Of a stretch of 40,488 nucleotides of DNA, positions 16,340 through 24,008 are shown in pieces. The notes under the pieces are model-generated. The model searched no databases. It saw nothing but the letters and a program-made list of their open reading frames with translations, and was not told the origin of the DNA. Made by a program: the position numbers and the translations under genes. Source of the DNA: DASPOF01 sp035626155. GTDB lineage: Bacteria; Desulfobacterota; Binatia; Binatales; Binataceae. The stretch covers positions 1-40,488 of the forward strand of contig DASPOF010000163.1 in NCBI GenBank assembly GCA_035626155.1, in the 5' to 3' direction. The first letter of the stretch is position 1. Each line of letters opens with the position of its first letter.

Positions 16340-16843
16340 TCAGGCCGCTTTTTCGCGCGCGCCGTTGGAGCGCGTCAGCCAGCGCTCGGTCATCATCTTT
16401 TCCTGGAGCTTCAGCAGCCCCTCGGTGAGCGCCTCGGGACGCGGCGGACAGCCCGGAACGTACACATCGACCGGGAGAATCTTGTCCACGCCGTCGCACA
16501 CGGAATAGGCGAACTGGAACAGCCCGCCGCAATTCGAGCAGGAGCCCATCGAAATTACATACTTCGGATCGGGCATCTGGTCGTACAAAAGCCGCGTGCG
16601 CAACGCCATCTTGAGCGTCAGCGTTCCTGCGATGATCATCAGGTCCGACTGGCGGGCCGATGCGCGCGGGCTTGCGCCGAAACGGTCGATATCCGCACGC
16701 GGACCACCCGTGTGCATCAGCTCGATCGCGCAGCACGCCAGGCCGAACAGCATGTACCAGATGCTCGACTTCCGCATCCAGTTCAGAAGCTCATCGGTCC
16801 TGGTCGTGAGCGTGTATTCGGGAAACGTATTGAGCAGCGACAT
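16340..16843 (-). CDS. nuoB: NADH-quinone oxidoreductase subunit B (cluster N2)
   Basis: A 167-residue subunit carrying the terminal [4Fe-4S] cluster N2. The four ligands are visible in FGLACCAIELM (two adjacent Cys), SMGSCSNCGG and VPGCPPRPEALTEGLLKLQE. The longer frame upstream is not used: the ATG at 16843 has GAGG eight bases before it, overlapping the nuoA stop region, and gives the normal N-terminus MSLLNTFPEY. Confidence 0.97.
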   Translation of the reverse strand: MSLLNTFPEYTLTTRTDELLNWMRKSSIWYMLFGLACCAIELMHTGGPRADIDRFGASPRASARQSDLMIIAGTLTLKMALRTRLLYDQMPDPKYVISMGSCSNCGGLFQFAYSVCDGVDKILPVDVYVPGCPPRPEALTEGLLKLQEKMMTERWLTRSNGAREKAA

Positions 16844-16853
16844 ACAAATGACC

Positions 16854-17249
16854 TCAGCCCCCCGTTTCCGGAACCTTCTTGACCCATTCGAGATCGTGCT
16901 TGACCCACACGTACACAAGCCCGACGAAAAGGATCATGAGGAAGATGAGAATCTCCGACAACGCATAGAGCCGATGCCCCTGCTTGACCCAATCGAGGTA
17001 GACCGCCGCAATCGGATACACGAAGGCGACCTCGACCTCGAATATCACGAAGATCAGCGCGATCAGGTAGAAGCGGACGTTGAAGTTTATCCACGCGCGG
17101 CCGGTGGGCGGCTCGCCGCACTCGTAGGGCATCAGCTTGCGCGCAAATGGATTGCTCGGGGACAGCAGCTTCTGGAGGCCCAACAGACCAGCCACCAGGC
17201 CGATCGCGACGATGGTCAATGCGAGCGGAACTGCAAACTGAAGATACAT
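16854..17249 (-). CDS. nuoA: NADH-quinone oxidoreductase subunit A
   Basis: A 131-residue three-helix subunit and first gene of the nuo operon. Seen: PYECGEPPTGRAWINFNVRF then YLIALIFVIFEVEVAFVYPI, the NuoA/ND3 loop and acidic helix 2 (with the Glu residues of the E-channel). The loop Cys of PYECG is the residue whose accessibility changes in the active/deactive switch of mitochondrial complex I. Only 10 bp separate it from nuoB. Confidence 0.97.
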   Translation of the reverse strand: MYLQFAVPLALTIVAIGLVAGLLGLQKLLSPSNPFARKLMPYECGEPPTGRAWINFNVRFYLIALIFVIFEVEVAFVYPIAAVYLDWVKQGHRLYALSEILIFLMILFVGLVYVWVKHDLEWVKKVPETGG

Positions 17250-17268
17250 GGCTTGGTTACCGCATCTT

Positions 17269-17297
17269 CACGTACTTGGGCCGGCTCGCGCTGTCAA
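17269..17297 (-). promoter_or_regulatory. Putative sigma70-type promoter of the nuo operon
   Basis: On the minus strand a perfect TTGACA (17292-17297) is followed, after 17 bp, by TACGTG (17269-17274), a weak -10. The predicted start would lie about 12 nt before the nuoA ATG, leaving a very short leader. No other good hexamer pair was seen in the 138-bp gap upstream of nuoA. Confidence 0.4.
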
Positions 17298-17387
17298 GAA
17301 GCAGCCCTTTTGCCGGACTCCTCGGCGATTAAGTCATCCTAATCGCTGATGCCGACCGGCCGAGGGACTAAGAAACGACGCGCGGCG

Positions 17388-17657
17388 TTATTTCGCCGCC
17401 TTGAGCACGGCCTTGAGAGTGGGCTCATCCAGCCATGCGCCGTGGCCGCCGGGACATGAGAGCATCCCGATCCCATTCTCGGCTCGTGCGACCAGCGCCC
17501 GTTTGCAGTTCGGGCAAACGGCGCTGGCAGCAAGCTTTTCGCGCATCTTCTGGAGCAGTTCGCTATCGCGCTTCTTCGCCCACTGGTCCTCGCGCGCGGC
17601 CTCGACGTCGTGAAGCTTTTCGCCCAATCTGTCCTTCTCGTCACTCACGCTCGTCAC
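17388..17657 (-). CDS. Small zinc-ribbon protein (zf-TFIIB-like)
   Basis: An 89-residue soluble protein: an N-terminal charged helix (about 5-45, possible coiled coil rich in Lys, Glu, Arg) and a C-terminal ribbon CPNCKRALV...MLSCPGGHGAWLDEPTLKAV. The GxWLD after the second cysteine knuckle is typical of the zf-TFIIB family; the last ligand would be His rather than Cys. The start is GTG, and an in-frame GTG three codons later is equally possible. Function unknown; a DNA/RNA- or protein-binding role is only a family-level guess. Confidence 0.75.
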   Translation of the reverse strand: MTSVSDEKDRLGEKLHDVEAAREDQWAKKRDSELLQKMREKLAASAVCPNCKRALVARAENGIGMLSCPGGHGAWLDEPTLKAVLKAAK

Positions 17658-17674
17658 TCACGGGAGGCTCGCTC

Positions 17675-17829
17675 GCAGGCTGGTGATAAATCACAGCCTG
17701 CTCCCCCTTTCTTATCTCCCCCGGAAAAGACCGGGGGAGAAGATGGAGGAAAGAAGCCATCTTTTACGCAGGATGTTGAGACCGCAGCGCGGTCGAACCG
17801 CGCGAATATCGCTTTTCTCAACATCCTGC
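17675..17829 (-). repeat. MITE-like element, full copy 1 (155 bp), downstream of the FmdB-like gene
   Basis: Read on the minus strand it starts with GCAGGATGTTGAGAAAAG and ends with CACCAGCCTGC. It contains three nested hairpins: a 13-bp perfect pair GCAGGATGTTGAG/CTCAACATCCTGC framing the first 62 nt, a 10-bp pair TCTCCCCCGG/CCGGGGGAGA with a 6-nt loop, and CAGGCTG/CAGCCTG at the distal end. Its first G is the last base of the TAG stop codon of the gene at 17829-18161, the TA before it being the likely insertion target. The distal flank is GA, not TA. It is about 88% identical (my hand count) to the copy at 29452-29606, with the same length. Confidence 0.85.
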
Positions 17830-18161
17830 TAAATCACGTCCTTGAGCAGCTTTCCGCTGCGCGCTTTTTCGACGGTCGATTCGAATTGCGGCCCCAGGTC
17901 TGCGCCCAATTCCTTGGCGCGCTTCTTGGCCCACAAACCGATGTTACGCGAGTCGCGATAGAACGACTCGTCGCGCGGCTTCGAGGTATCGAAGCTCTCA
18001 AGGCGCGACGCCTCGCTCTCCACGACGGCGAACGACGACATCACGCGGCGCATCTTCGCCGAGCCGCATCCGGGGCACGCGATTCGCTCGCGCCGCTTGT
18101 TCAGCACCACGTGCGAACTCACACGCCCACACTGCGCGCATTCGTACTCGAAGATCGGCAT
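17829..18161 (-). CDS. FmdB-family zinc-ribbon protein
   Basis: A 110-residue protein starting MPIFEYECAQCGRVSSHVVL and continuing with CPGCGSAKMRRVMSSFAVVE, the two cysteine knuckles of the FmdB/putative-regulator family. The rest is charged and low in predicted structure. An upstream GTG start (18182) is possible, but family members begin exactly at MPI(F/Y)EY. No experimentally established function; family members are often called regulators on weak grounds. The TAG stop codon is formed by the left border of the repeat at 17675-17829. Confidence 0.85.
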   Translation of the reverse strand: MPIFEYECAQCGRVSSHVVLNKRRERIACPGCGSAKMRRVMSSFAVVESEASRLESFDTSKPRDESFYRDSRNIGLWAKKRAKELGADLGPQFESTVEKARSGKLLKDVI

Positions 18162-18281
18162 CCTGATCGGAGAATAGCCCACCGGACCGGGGCGGGCAAA
18201 CCAGTTACCGAGGCGACAGCGCCAGCCGGGCGGCGGGATTCAGACTCAGATTTGCCGAGTTATGCTTGGATGGGCGCTTGC

Positions 18282-18494
18282 TCAGCGCTCGCGCGTGAAC
18301 ACGCCGATGATCGGGCTGCCAGCGAGCATCAGGAGCCCGGCTGCGCCTATCCCGACGCCGCACGCGAGCCACCAGAACGAGCGATATTGGACTGCGAGCA
18401 CGATCGTCACGATCGCCCACACCGGCAGCAGCGCCGATACGAACAGGCGTATCAGAATGCTGAGCATGCGCTCCGCTGTGTCGCCGCTGTTCAT
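18282..18494 (-). CDS. Small two-helix membrane protein
   Basis: A 70-residue protein with two hydrophobic segments (about 11-36 and 40-64). It starts 8 bp after the stop of the glycosyltransferase at 18503 and has AGGA about 8 nt before the ATG, so it is probably co-transcribed with it. No recognised family. It could be an accessory factor for the transferase; that is speculation from position only. Confidence 0.55.
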   Translation of the reverse strand: MNSGDTAERMLSILIRLFVSALLPVWAIVTIVLAVQYRSFWWLACGVGIGAAGLLMLAGSPIIGVFTRER

Positions 18495-18502
18495 CGCGAT
18501 TC

Positions 18503-20314
18503 CTATCTAGCGCTTCCGCCGGGCGGGTTCAAACCGCCATCGCCACCGGCGGGCGCGATCTCGTATAGCGCGGGAGGGCCCTCGCCGCCGATCAGATCCG
18601 ATCGCATGATGAGCCGCATCCGGCCGCGATACTCGGCCGGGATGCTCGCAGCCTCGCGCGGGTAGGCCACAACAAAAATCGGCTGTGCGGCGGGCGGCGG
18701 GCTTGCCCGCGGGCCGGTCAGCGGCGGCACGCGCGCGCCGTAGTAAAAGGAGAGTTCGTAGCTCAAATCCGACACGGCGTACACCGCCGATGCGCCGGCG
18801 CGCTCATGGATCGCGCGGGCGAATTCCTTGACCGTGCGCATGCGAGCGAGCTCGGGCCTGAGACTCGCGTTGAAAAATAGGCTTCCCGCGAGGCTCAGCA
18901 CGCCGACCGCGGCCCCCGCCCACAGCGCTCGGCGGCGGGCAAGCGCGAAGAACGCCGCGAGCGCTCCCAGCACAACGACAATGCCCATCATCAGGTACGG
19001 CGCCCGCAATTTCGCGACCCCATCGAGAAAGCGCGCAAGAAAGAGCGCATCGCTCGATCGGAGCCTTATCGGCAGCGCGACTTTCGCACTCGCGATCGCG
19101 ATCGCCCCGATGACGCCGGCGAGCATCGCCCCGGCAATCACCGCGGCCGCGAAATTGCGGAGCCATACGGCCCACCGATGCGCCGGACCGATCGCGGCTG
19201 TTTCGAGCGCGAACACCGACGCGCCCAGAATCGCGATCGCGGGCAGCGCCGGCAGAATGTAGTCATCGCGCTTCGCGCTTGCCGCCGAGAAAAACAGAAT
19301 CACCGCGATCGCAAGGCTCGCCTGGTAGAGCAGCGGCGCGCGCTTTGCCGGCGCGATCGCCCCGCCCGCCATTGCCGTGACTGCGGCCGGGATCAGCAAA
19401 ATCAGCGGCATCGCGCCGCCCGCCAGCCGCGGCACGAGATACCAGACGGGCCGCGACGCCTCCCCCGTTCCGCCCATCGCCGCGGGCATGAAATGGCCGA
19501 AATTCTCGTCGATGAAAACCGCGATCACACGGTGCCCGCCGGCCACTATCCAGGGGACGTACCACACCGCGGCAAGCGCGGCCGCCGCCGCGGCCGTGAC
19601 CCACGGCCAGCGCATCGCGAGCACGCCCAGCGGATTCCTGCGCTGAAGCAGCAGATAAATTGCGAGCGAGAGCGCCACGAGCACGACCGCGACCGGACCC
19701 TTGGTCAGCACCGCGAGTCCGAGTACGAGGCCTGCCGCTGCCGCGCGCCGCAAGGAACCGCCGCGCTCGAGTTGCGGATACAGAATCGCAAGCGTGGCGA
19801 ATACCAGAAACGTCAGCAGCATGTCGGTCAGCGCGACGGTTGCCCGCGATGAGTAGCCGTAGATGCCGAGGATGAACAGGAACGCAAGCCATCCCTCGGC
19901 CACCCCGATCTCAGCCGCGGTCCACGCGAGAATTGCGACCGCGAGCGCCGCACCCGCCGCGAGCGAGACCACGCGCGCGCGGACCTCATCCACCGCGCCG
20001 CCGCTCGCGCGCGCCACGATCGCCGACATCCAGTAAAAGAGCGGCGGCTTGCGGTCGACCGCACCGTAATCGTCGATGGGAATCAGCCAGTGGCCGTCGC
20101 GCGCGACGCTCGCGATCCACTCGGCGGATTGCGGCTCCGCGTCCTTGACGAACGGCGCGGTGATTCCCTGCGCGAGAACCGCGAGCGCCACCGCGGCCGC
20201 GATCGCGAGCGCGCCCCAACCGAGGGCGGCGGTGCGACGAGGTGTCAGATTCGACGATGCTTCGCTGGCGGAATCGTTCACCGTGATTTCGCGGATGCGA
20301 TCGGCGCCAGCCAC
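18503..20314 (-). CDS. ArnT/PMT-type (GT-C) membrane glycosyltransferase
   Basis: A 603-residue polytopic protein with about a dozen hydrophobic helices. The first extracytoplasmic loop has KDAEPQSAEWIASVARDGHW and YGAVDRKPPLFYWMSAIVAR, matching the D-E-x-R-Y-A...G-D-W...KPPLFYWL pattern of the GT83/GT39 enzymes (ArnT, PMT), in which the acidic residue is catalytic. Here Asp-Ala-Glu replaces the usual Asp-Glu. Such enzymes move a sugar from a polyprenyl phosphate carrier to lipid A, protein or another acceptor. A C-terminal periplasmic-type domain starts around residue 470. Start is GTG at 20314, overlapping the upstream peptidase gene by 37 bp; a GTG at 20281 is an alternative. Confidence 0.8.
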   Translation of the reverse strand: MAGADRIREITVNDSASEASSNLTPRRTAALGWGALAIAAAVALAVLAQGITAPFVKDAEPQSAEWIASVARDGHWLIPIDDYGAVDRKPPLFYWMSAIVARASGGAVDEVRARVVSLAAGAALAVAILAWTAAEIGVAEGWLAFLFILGIYGYSSRATVALTDMLLTFLVFATLAILYPQLERGGSLRRAAAAGLVLGLAVLTKGPVAVVLVALSLAIYLLLQRRNPLGVLAMRWPWVTAAAAAALAAVWYVPWIVAGGHRVIAVFIDENFGHFMPAAMGGTGEASRPVWYLVPRLAGGAMPLILLIPAAVTAMAGGAIAPAKRAPLLYQASLAIAVILFFSAASAKRDDYILPALPAIAILGASVFALETAAIGPAHRWAVWLRNFAAAVIAGAMLAGVIGAIAIASAKVALPIRLRSSDALFLARFLDGVAKLRAPYLMMGIVVVLGALAAFFALARRRALWAGAAVGVLSLAGSLFFNASLRPELARMRTVKEFARAIHERAGASAVYAVSDLSYELSFYYGARVPPLTGPRASPPPAAQPIFVVAYPREAASIPAEYRGRMRLIMRSDLIGGEGPPALYEIAPAGGDGGLNPPGGSAR

Positions 20315-21285
20315 ATATGGCGGATTCCCGAGGTCCGGTCGAACGCCGCGACCTCCATCGATGGCGCGTTATGGGCAAAGCCGAAGCGCCCGCGGCGATC
20401 GACGATGATAATTCCTGCCTGCGAGCCGGCAGGCGCGACCAGCTCTGCAATTGCGCGCCGCGCAACCGCTTGCGGCGAACCGTTCTCCAACGCCATCACC
20501 GCCTCTCGGCAGAGCGCCGCCATGATGATCGTCTCGCCGTGCCCGGTCGCCGAAGCGGCCCCCGGCGCGCTTGCGAACGTCCCGGCCCCGATTATCGCGG
20601 AGTCGCCAACGCGGCCTGCGATCTTGCCTGGCACGCCGCCCGTCGATGTCGCAGCAGCGAGCGCTCCGCGCGAGTCGATTGCGACGGCGCCTACCGTACC
20701 GTGCTCCGCGGCGGCGTCCGGTTGCGCGCTGTCGGCGCCTCGCTGGCGAGCGAGCCAGCGTTCGCGCGCGCGGCTGGTTATCAATTCCGCCGGGCGGCAC
20801 AGCTCGATTCCCGCGCGCTTTGCGAATCGCTCAGCCCCCGCGCCAGCCATCAGCACGTGCGGCGTCTTCTCCATCACGGCTCGCGCGAGCACGACGGGGT
20901 TGCGCACGCGGCTGACCCCGGCAACCCCGCCCGCCGACAGCAGGACCTCGCGGGCGGGAGGGCGGATGCCGTCGCGGCGCAATTGCCACGCGGGAATCAT
21001 CGGCGCGCCCGATGGCGACGCGATCATTACCGAGGCGTCCATCTCGACCGTTCCGGCATTGGTCAAAAGCGAGCCGCGGCCCGCATTGAACAGGGGATAG
21101 TCCTCCAGCGCAGCGACGGTCGCTACCACGGCATCGAGCGCGCTTGCGCCATCGCGAAGCATCGCCGCGCCGCGCCGGACCGCATCGACAAGGCCGTCCC
21201 GGCGCTCCCCGCGCTCGGCTGCGGGACAGCGCGCGCCCGCGCCGCCGTGAGCGATCAGGGCCGTGATGGGTCCGCGCCGCGCCAT
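20278..21285 (-). CDS. iaaA: Isoaspartyl peptidase / plant-type L-asparaginase (Ntn hydrolase)
   Basis: A 335-residue member of the Thr-dependent N-terminal nucleophile family, which autocleaves and hydrolyses isoaspartyl dipeptides or asparagine. Evidence: ALIAHGGAGAR at the N-terminus, PLFNAGRGSLLTNAGTVEMD (64-83), the autocleavage site AEHGTVGAVAID with catalytic Thr197, STGGVPGKIAGRVGDSAIIG (214-233), and TGHGETII. The usual GGMTNK loop reads GGVPGK. The ATG at 21285 is chosen because it gives the family N-terminus and sits 1 bp past the methyltransferase stop; the frame is open further upstream. Confidence 0.92.
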   Translation of the reverse strand: MARRGPITALIAHGGAGARCPAAERGERRDGLVDAVRRGAAMLRDGASALDAVVATVAALEDYPLFNAGRGSLLTNAGTVEMDASVMIASPSGAPMIPAWQLRRDGIRPPAREVLLSAGGVAGVSRVRNPVVLARAVMEKTPHVLMAGAGAERFAKRAGIELCRPAELITSRARERWLARQRGADSAQPDAAAEHGTVGAVAIDSRGALAAATSTGGVPGKIAGRVGDSAIIGAGTFASAPGAASATGHGETIIMAALCREAVMALENGSPQAVARRAIAELVAPAGSQAGIIIVDRRGRFGFAHNAPSMEVAAFDRTSGIRHMWLAPIASAKSR

Positions 21286-21286
21286 C

Positions 21287-22084
21287 CTAGTCGCGCGGCC
21301 GGCAGGCCCAGATGAAGAGGCGGCGGAACGGGAAGATAATCCTGCCGGTGGTGCCGTACGCGCGCTCCAGGCGCCGCCGATATTCGTCCAGGAAGGCCTC
21401 GTGCCGATCGGCCGGCAGCCGATCCAGGAAAGGCTTGAGCCCGGTGGCGCGGTACCATTCGGCGACGTCGGCCGCTCGATCCATCGGGTGTTGGAACGTG
21501 TGATGATAACAGTCGATCGCGTCGTAGCCGATCTCGGCAAGCATCCGCGCGTAATGCTCGGGCGGATCATCGGCAAAAGCCTGGTTTAGTCCGCCGAGGA
21601 GGCTCGCCCACGGCTCTTCGCGCGCGAGCGCAGCAAGCTGGGCCTTCCCGGTCTCGCTCTCATTGGATGGCATCTGAACGACGATCCGCCCGCCCGGCCT
21701 AAGCGCGGTAAAACACGCCGCGAACAGGGCGCGGCGATTTTCAATCCAATGAAAGAGCGCGTTCGAGAAGATGAGCGTGAATTCGCGCTGCGCCGCGAAC
21801 TTCGCCACGTCGCCCAGCTCGAACGAGACGCGCTGCCTGAGGTCATCGCTCTGGCGCGAGAGCAGAGCGCGCGCCGCATCGATCATCGCAGGCGAACCGT
21901 CGATGCCGCGAACGTGGCCATGCGCGGTCCGTCGCGCAAGCTCAAGCGCGTTCTCGCCGCTGCCGCATCCAAGGTCGGCTATCTCCTCGTCCTCACTCAG
22001 CGATAGCCGCGCGAGGATGTGATTCACCGGTTCGGCCCGGTAGCGCCTGAAACGATTGTAGAGTTCCGGATCCCAGTCGGCCAT
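21287..22084 (-). CDS. tam: Trans-aconitate 2-methyltransferase-like SAM methyltransferase
   Basis: A 265-residue Class I methyltransferase. The start MADWDPELYNRFRRYRAEPV, the SAM motif EIADLGCGSGENALELARRT, GIDGSPAMIDAARALL, FSNALFHWIENRRALFAACF, RPGGRIVVQMPSNESET and the C-terminal EWYRATGLKPFLDRLPADRH line up with E. coli Tam as I recall it, including the ending FPRRLFI-like segment. Tam methylates trans-aconitate that forms spontaneously from cis-aconitate and would otherwise inhibit aconitase. Start ATG at 22084 chosen because it reproduces the family N-terminus; the frame is open 18 codons upstream. Confidence 0.88.
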   Translation of the reverse strand: MADWDPELYNRFRRYRAEPVNHILARLSLSEDEEIADLGCGSGENALELARRTAHGHVRGIDGSPAMIDAARALLSRQSDDLRQRVSFELGDVAKFAAQREFTLIFSNALFHWIENRRALFAACFTALRPGGRIVVQMPSNESETGKAQLAALAREEPWASLLGGLNQAFADDPPEHYARMLAEIGYDAIDCYHHTFQHPMDRAADVAEWYRATGLKPFLDRLPADRHEAFLDEYRRRLERAYGTTGRIIFPFRRLFIWACRPRD

Positions 22085-22265
22085 GAGATGAGTCACCACT
22101 GAGACTCGAAGGATAGAGACCGCTTCCGGAACGGACAAGCAGGAGATTGTAGACGGCGGGCTTGTATGTGGTCCGCGCTTTTATCTTCCCCGCCGGATGA
22201 ACGGGCGGGCGAAACCCAAGCGTAAAGGGGCCGGCTCGATCTCGGGCTTATTTTGGTGTACAAAT

Positions 22266-22427
22266 ATGCACGGGTGGAGAGGCTGCCGTTTCGTGGGTAT
22301 CGGCATGGGCTCTATGGAAAGAATTCTCGTCGTGGCTTACGTAACTCGCGAGGATCGAATCCGAATCATTTCGGCCCGCAAAGCCACTCGGCCGGAGCAA
22401 TCACAGTACGAGAGAAAACACCGATGA
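22266..22427 (+). pseudogene. BrnT-type toxin, C-terminal remnant
   Basis: Residues from RFVGIGMGSMERILVVAYVT through DRIRIISARKATRPEQSQYE match the C-terminal half of BrnT ribonuclease toxins. The N-terminal half (the F-x-W-D-x-x-K and KHGV(S/T)F region with its catalytic residues) is not found in any frame between 22140 and 22290. Its stop overlaps the brnA start as ATGA, the arrangement normal for brnTA. Interpretation: a deletion or replacement removed the toxin's active half. A short functional product starting at ATG 22266 cannot be excluded but would lack the catalytic core. Confidence 0.7.
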
Positions 22428-22693
22428 AAAGGCAATACGATTTCAGCAAGGCGCAAAGAGGCCCGGCTGTCCCCCCGACTCCGGGAAAGACTCGAATCAC
22501 GATTCGGCTCGACAACGACGTGATCGAGCATTTTCAAGACATTGTGGATCGTGCGGGCGGCGGCAACTACCAGACGTTGATCAACGACGCGCTGCGCGAA
22601 TACATCCGGGGTGCCCGCCTCGAAAAGGTGGTGCGCCAGGCGATTCGGGAAGAAGTCGGGGCAATGAAGGAAAGCTCCGTCAAGACGGCGTGA
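22424..22693 (+). CDS. brnA: BrnA-type antitoxin (ribbon-helix-helix)
   Basis: An 89-residue protein starting MKRQYDFSKAQRGPAVPPTP, the conserved toxin-binding N-terminus of BrnA, then a ribbon-helix-helix DNA-binding domain (about 22-62: TRITIRLDNDVIEHFQDIVD then YQTLINDALREYIRG) and a helical tail. BrnA forms dimers that bind the operon promoter and neutralise BrnT. It appears intact although the toxin gene before it is truncated, so it may be an orphan antitoxin or a repurposed regulator. The ATG overlaps the brnT frame by 4 bp (ATGA). Confidence 0.85.
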   Translation: MKRQYDFSKAQRGPAVPPTPGKTRITIRLDNDVIEHFQDIVDRAGGGNYQTLINDALREYIRGARLEKVVRQAIREEVGAMKESSVKTA

Positions 22694-22743
22694 ACGGGCA
22701 TGTGATTTTCTGCCCGTGTCTCGGCGCGCTTTGCTAACGTATC

Positions 22744-22793
22744 GCCGGGCGAGGGAGTTGGGTGCCCTCACGAGCGCGTCTCCCTCACCCGGC
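22744..22793. terminator. Bidirectional terminator between convergent brnA and SDR genes
   Basis: GCCGGGCGAGGGAG (22744-22757) pairs with CTCCCTCACCCGGC (22780-22793) with one mismatch in 14 bp across a 22-nt loop. It lies 51 bp after brnA and 81 bp after the SDR stop, between convergent genes. No strong T-run on either side. Confidence 0.5.
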
Positions 22794-22874
22794 GTCCCGT
22801 TTGCCCCTCTCGCCAGCCGCCAATTTCGTGCCGCCGGCAAGCGGGGAGCAGACGCTACTGATTGAAGCGCGCGG

Positions 22875-23774
22875 CTACGCCATCCGCGGCGCCTGGAGGT
22901 CGGTCAACAGCGTGCCCTTGATATCCTCGAAGAGCTTATCGATGTCCCACGGACCGCTGTTGAAGATGGTCCGCTCGGGAATGATGTGGCTGTAGCGGAC
23001 GATTCGATAGCCCGACGCCCCGAAAGCCTGCCCGGTCACGTTGGCTGCGTCATCGCTGGCGAGATAAACCACAATCGGCGCTACGTTGATGGGATCGCGC
23101 GCCGTTCCCTCGGCCTCCTCGCTGGCAAGCCGTACCCCACCCGCCTGCGGCATCCGGCCGGCCGGAACCGTGTCGGTCATGCGGGTCGCTGCGCCGGGCA
23201 GAATCGCGTTGACGGTGATGTTGTATTTCGCAAGCGCGTTGGCCGAACTCCAGGTCAGCCCGAGGATTCCCGCCTTCGCCGCGGCATAGTTGGGCTGGCC
23301 GGGGGCGCCAAGCGCGGAGCCGGACGAGAAATTGATGATGCGGCCGTACTTGCGCTCGCGCATATACGCCGATGCCGGACGTATGGTGCAGTAATGGCCC
23401 TTGAGGTGGACCTTGATGACGGCATCCCATTCTTCCTCGGTCATGTTGAAGATCATGCGGTCGCGCAGGATGCCGGCCACATTGACCAGGATATCGAGCT
23501 TGCCGAATTCCTTAATCGCCTGATTGATGAGGCCCTCGCCGCCCGCGACCGTCGCGATGTCCATGTGATTGGTGACGGCCGCGCCGCCTGCGGCTTTGAT
23601 TTCCTTAACGACATCGTCGGCCGGCGATGTGGTCTCCTGCTGGCCAGCAACTGTGACTCCGAGGTCGTTGACCACTACCGCGGCACCCTGCGCGGCGAAC
23701 GTCTTGGCGATTCCGCGGCCGATCCCGCGTCCCGCGCCGGTGATCGCTGCTACTTTCCCGTCGAGCTTACCCAT
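22875..23774 (-). CDS. Short-chain dehydrogenase (3-hydroxyacyl-CoA dehydrogenase-like)
   Basis: A 299-residue classical SDR. Cofactor motif TGAGRGIG (12-19) with VVVNDLGV following (Asp37 region favours NAD(H)); NVAG (98-101, NNAG variant); catalytic Ser150 in NFSSGSALG, Tyr163 and Lys167 in NYAAAKAG. The start GKVAAITGAGRGIGRGIAKT and the long insertion VTVAGQQETTSPADDVVKEI resemble the (3R)-hydroxyacyl-CoA dehydrogenase domain of multifunctional enzyme type 2. Length (299) is longer than FabG because of a C-terminal segment of about 45 residues. Likely a role in acyl-CoA oxidation; substrate inferred only. A promoter is proposed at 23918-23945. Confidence 0.85.
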   Translation of the reverse strand: MGKLDGKVAAITGAGRGIGRGIAKTFAAQGAAVVVNDLGVTVAGQQETTSPADDVVKEIKAAGGAAVTNHMDIATVAGGEGLINQAIKEFGKLDILVNVAGILRDRMIFNMTEEEWDAVIKVHLKGHYCTIRPASAYMRERKYGRIINFSSGSALGAPGQPNYAAAKAGILGLTWSSANALAKYNITVNAILPGAATRMTDTVPAGRMPQAGGVRLASEEAEGTARDPINVAPIVVYLASDDAANVTGQAFGASGYRIVRYSHIIPERTIFNSGPWDIDKLFEDIKGTLLTDLQAPRMA

Positions 23775-23917
23775 GGTTCACAATCTCCCTTGCGGCAAAA
23801 ATGCCGGAATCCAAACTGTTATGGTTTTGGTTCCCTAAGCGCTATATCCTGGCGCGCCGCGCGAGGTCACCGTTGCATCATCGCCCCGATCGCGCATTCG
23901 GTCCCGTCCCCTTGGGG

Positions 23918-23945
23918 CTTATAGCGCAAAACTCGGCCAACTCAA
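23918..23945 (-). promoter_or_regulatory. Putative promoter of the SDR gene
   Basis: On the minus strand TTGAGT (23940-23945), 16 bp, TATAAG (23918-23923). This would give a leader of roughly 135 nt before the ATG at 23774. The remaining part of the 234-bp gap holds no gene that I can support. Confidence 0.4.
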
Positions 23946-24008
23946 TAGCGACACCACGGGCCCGCCGATGCGGCGCGAAAGCGGCTCGCACCACCGCCCC
24001 ACGGCGCA

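Noticed and set aside
15828..16736. NuoC as a 302-residue protein with a long N-terminal extension
   Set aside because: The extension overlaps nuoB in another frame and is Arg-rich nonsense; the ATG at 16337 gives a normal NuoC.
17292..17342. Possible extra small gene between nuoA and the zinc-ribbon gene
   Set aside because: No frame with a start, ribosome binding site and sensible composition; the stretch is better explained as the nuo promoter region.
17675..17829. Repeat copy 1 interpreted as an ordinary rho-independent terminator only
   Set aside because: A simple terminator does not explain the same 155-bp length, about 88% identity to a copy 12 kb away, or the shared borders with TA; terminator activity may still be a by-product.
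22253..22693. A single 146-residue ribbon-helix-helix protein starting at 22253
   Set aside because: The extra N-terminal part is an out-of-frame reading of the brnT remnant; BrnA has its conserved MKxxYDFSKA start at 22424 with the ATGA junction.
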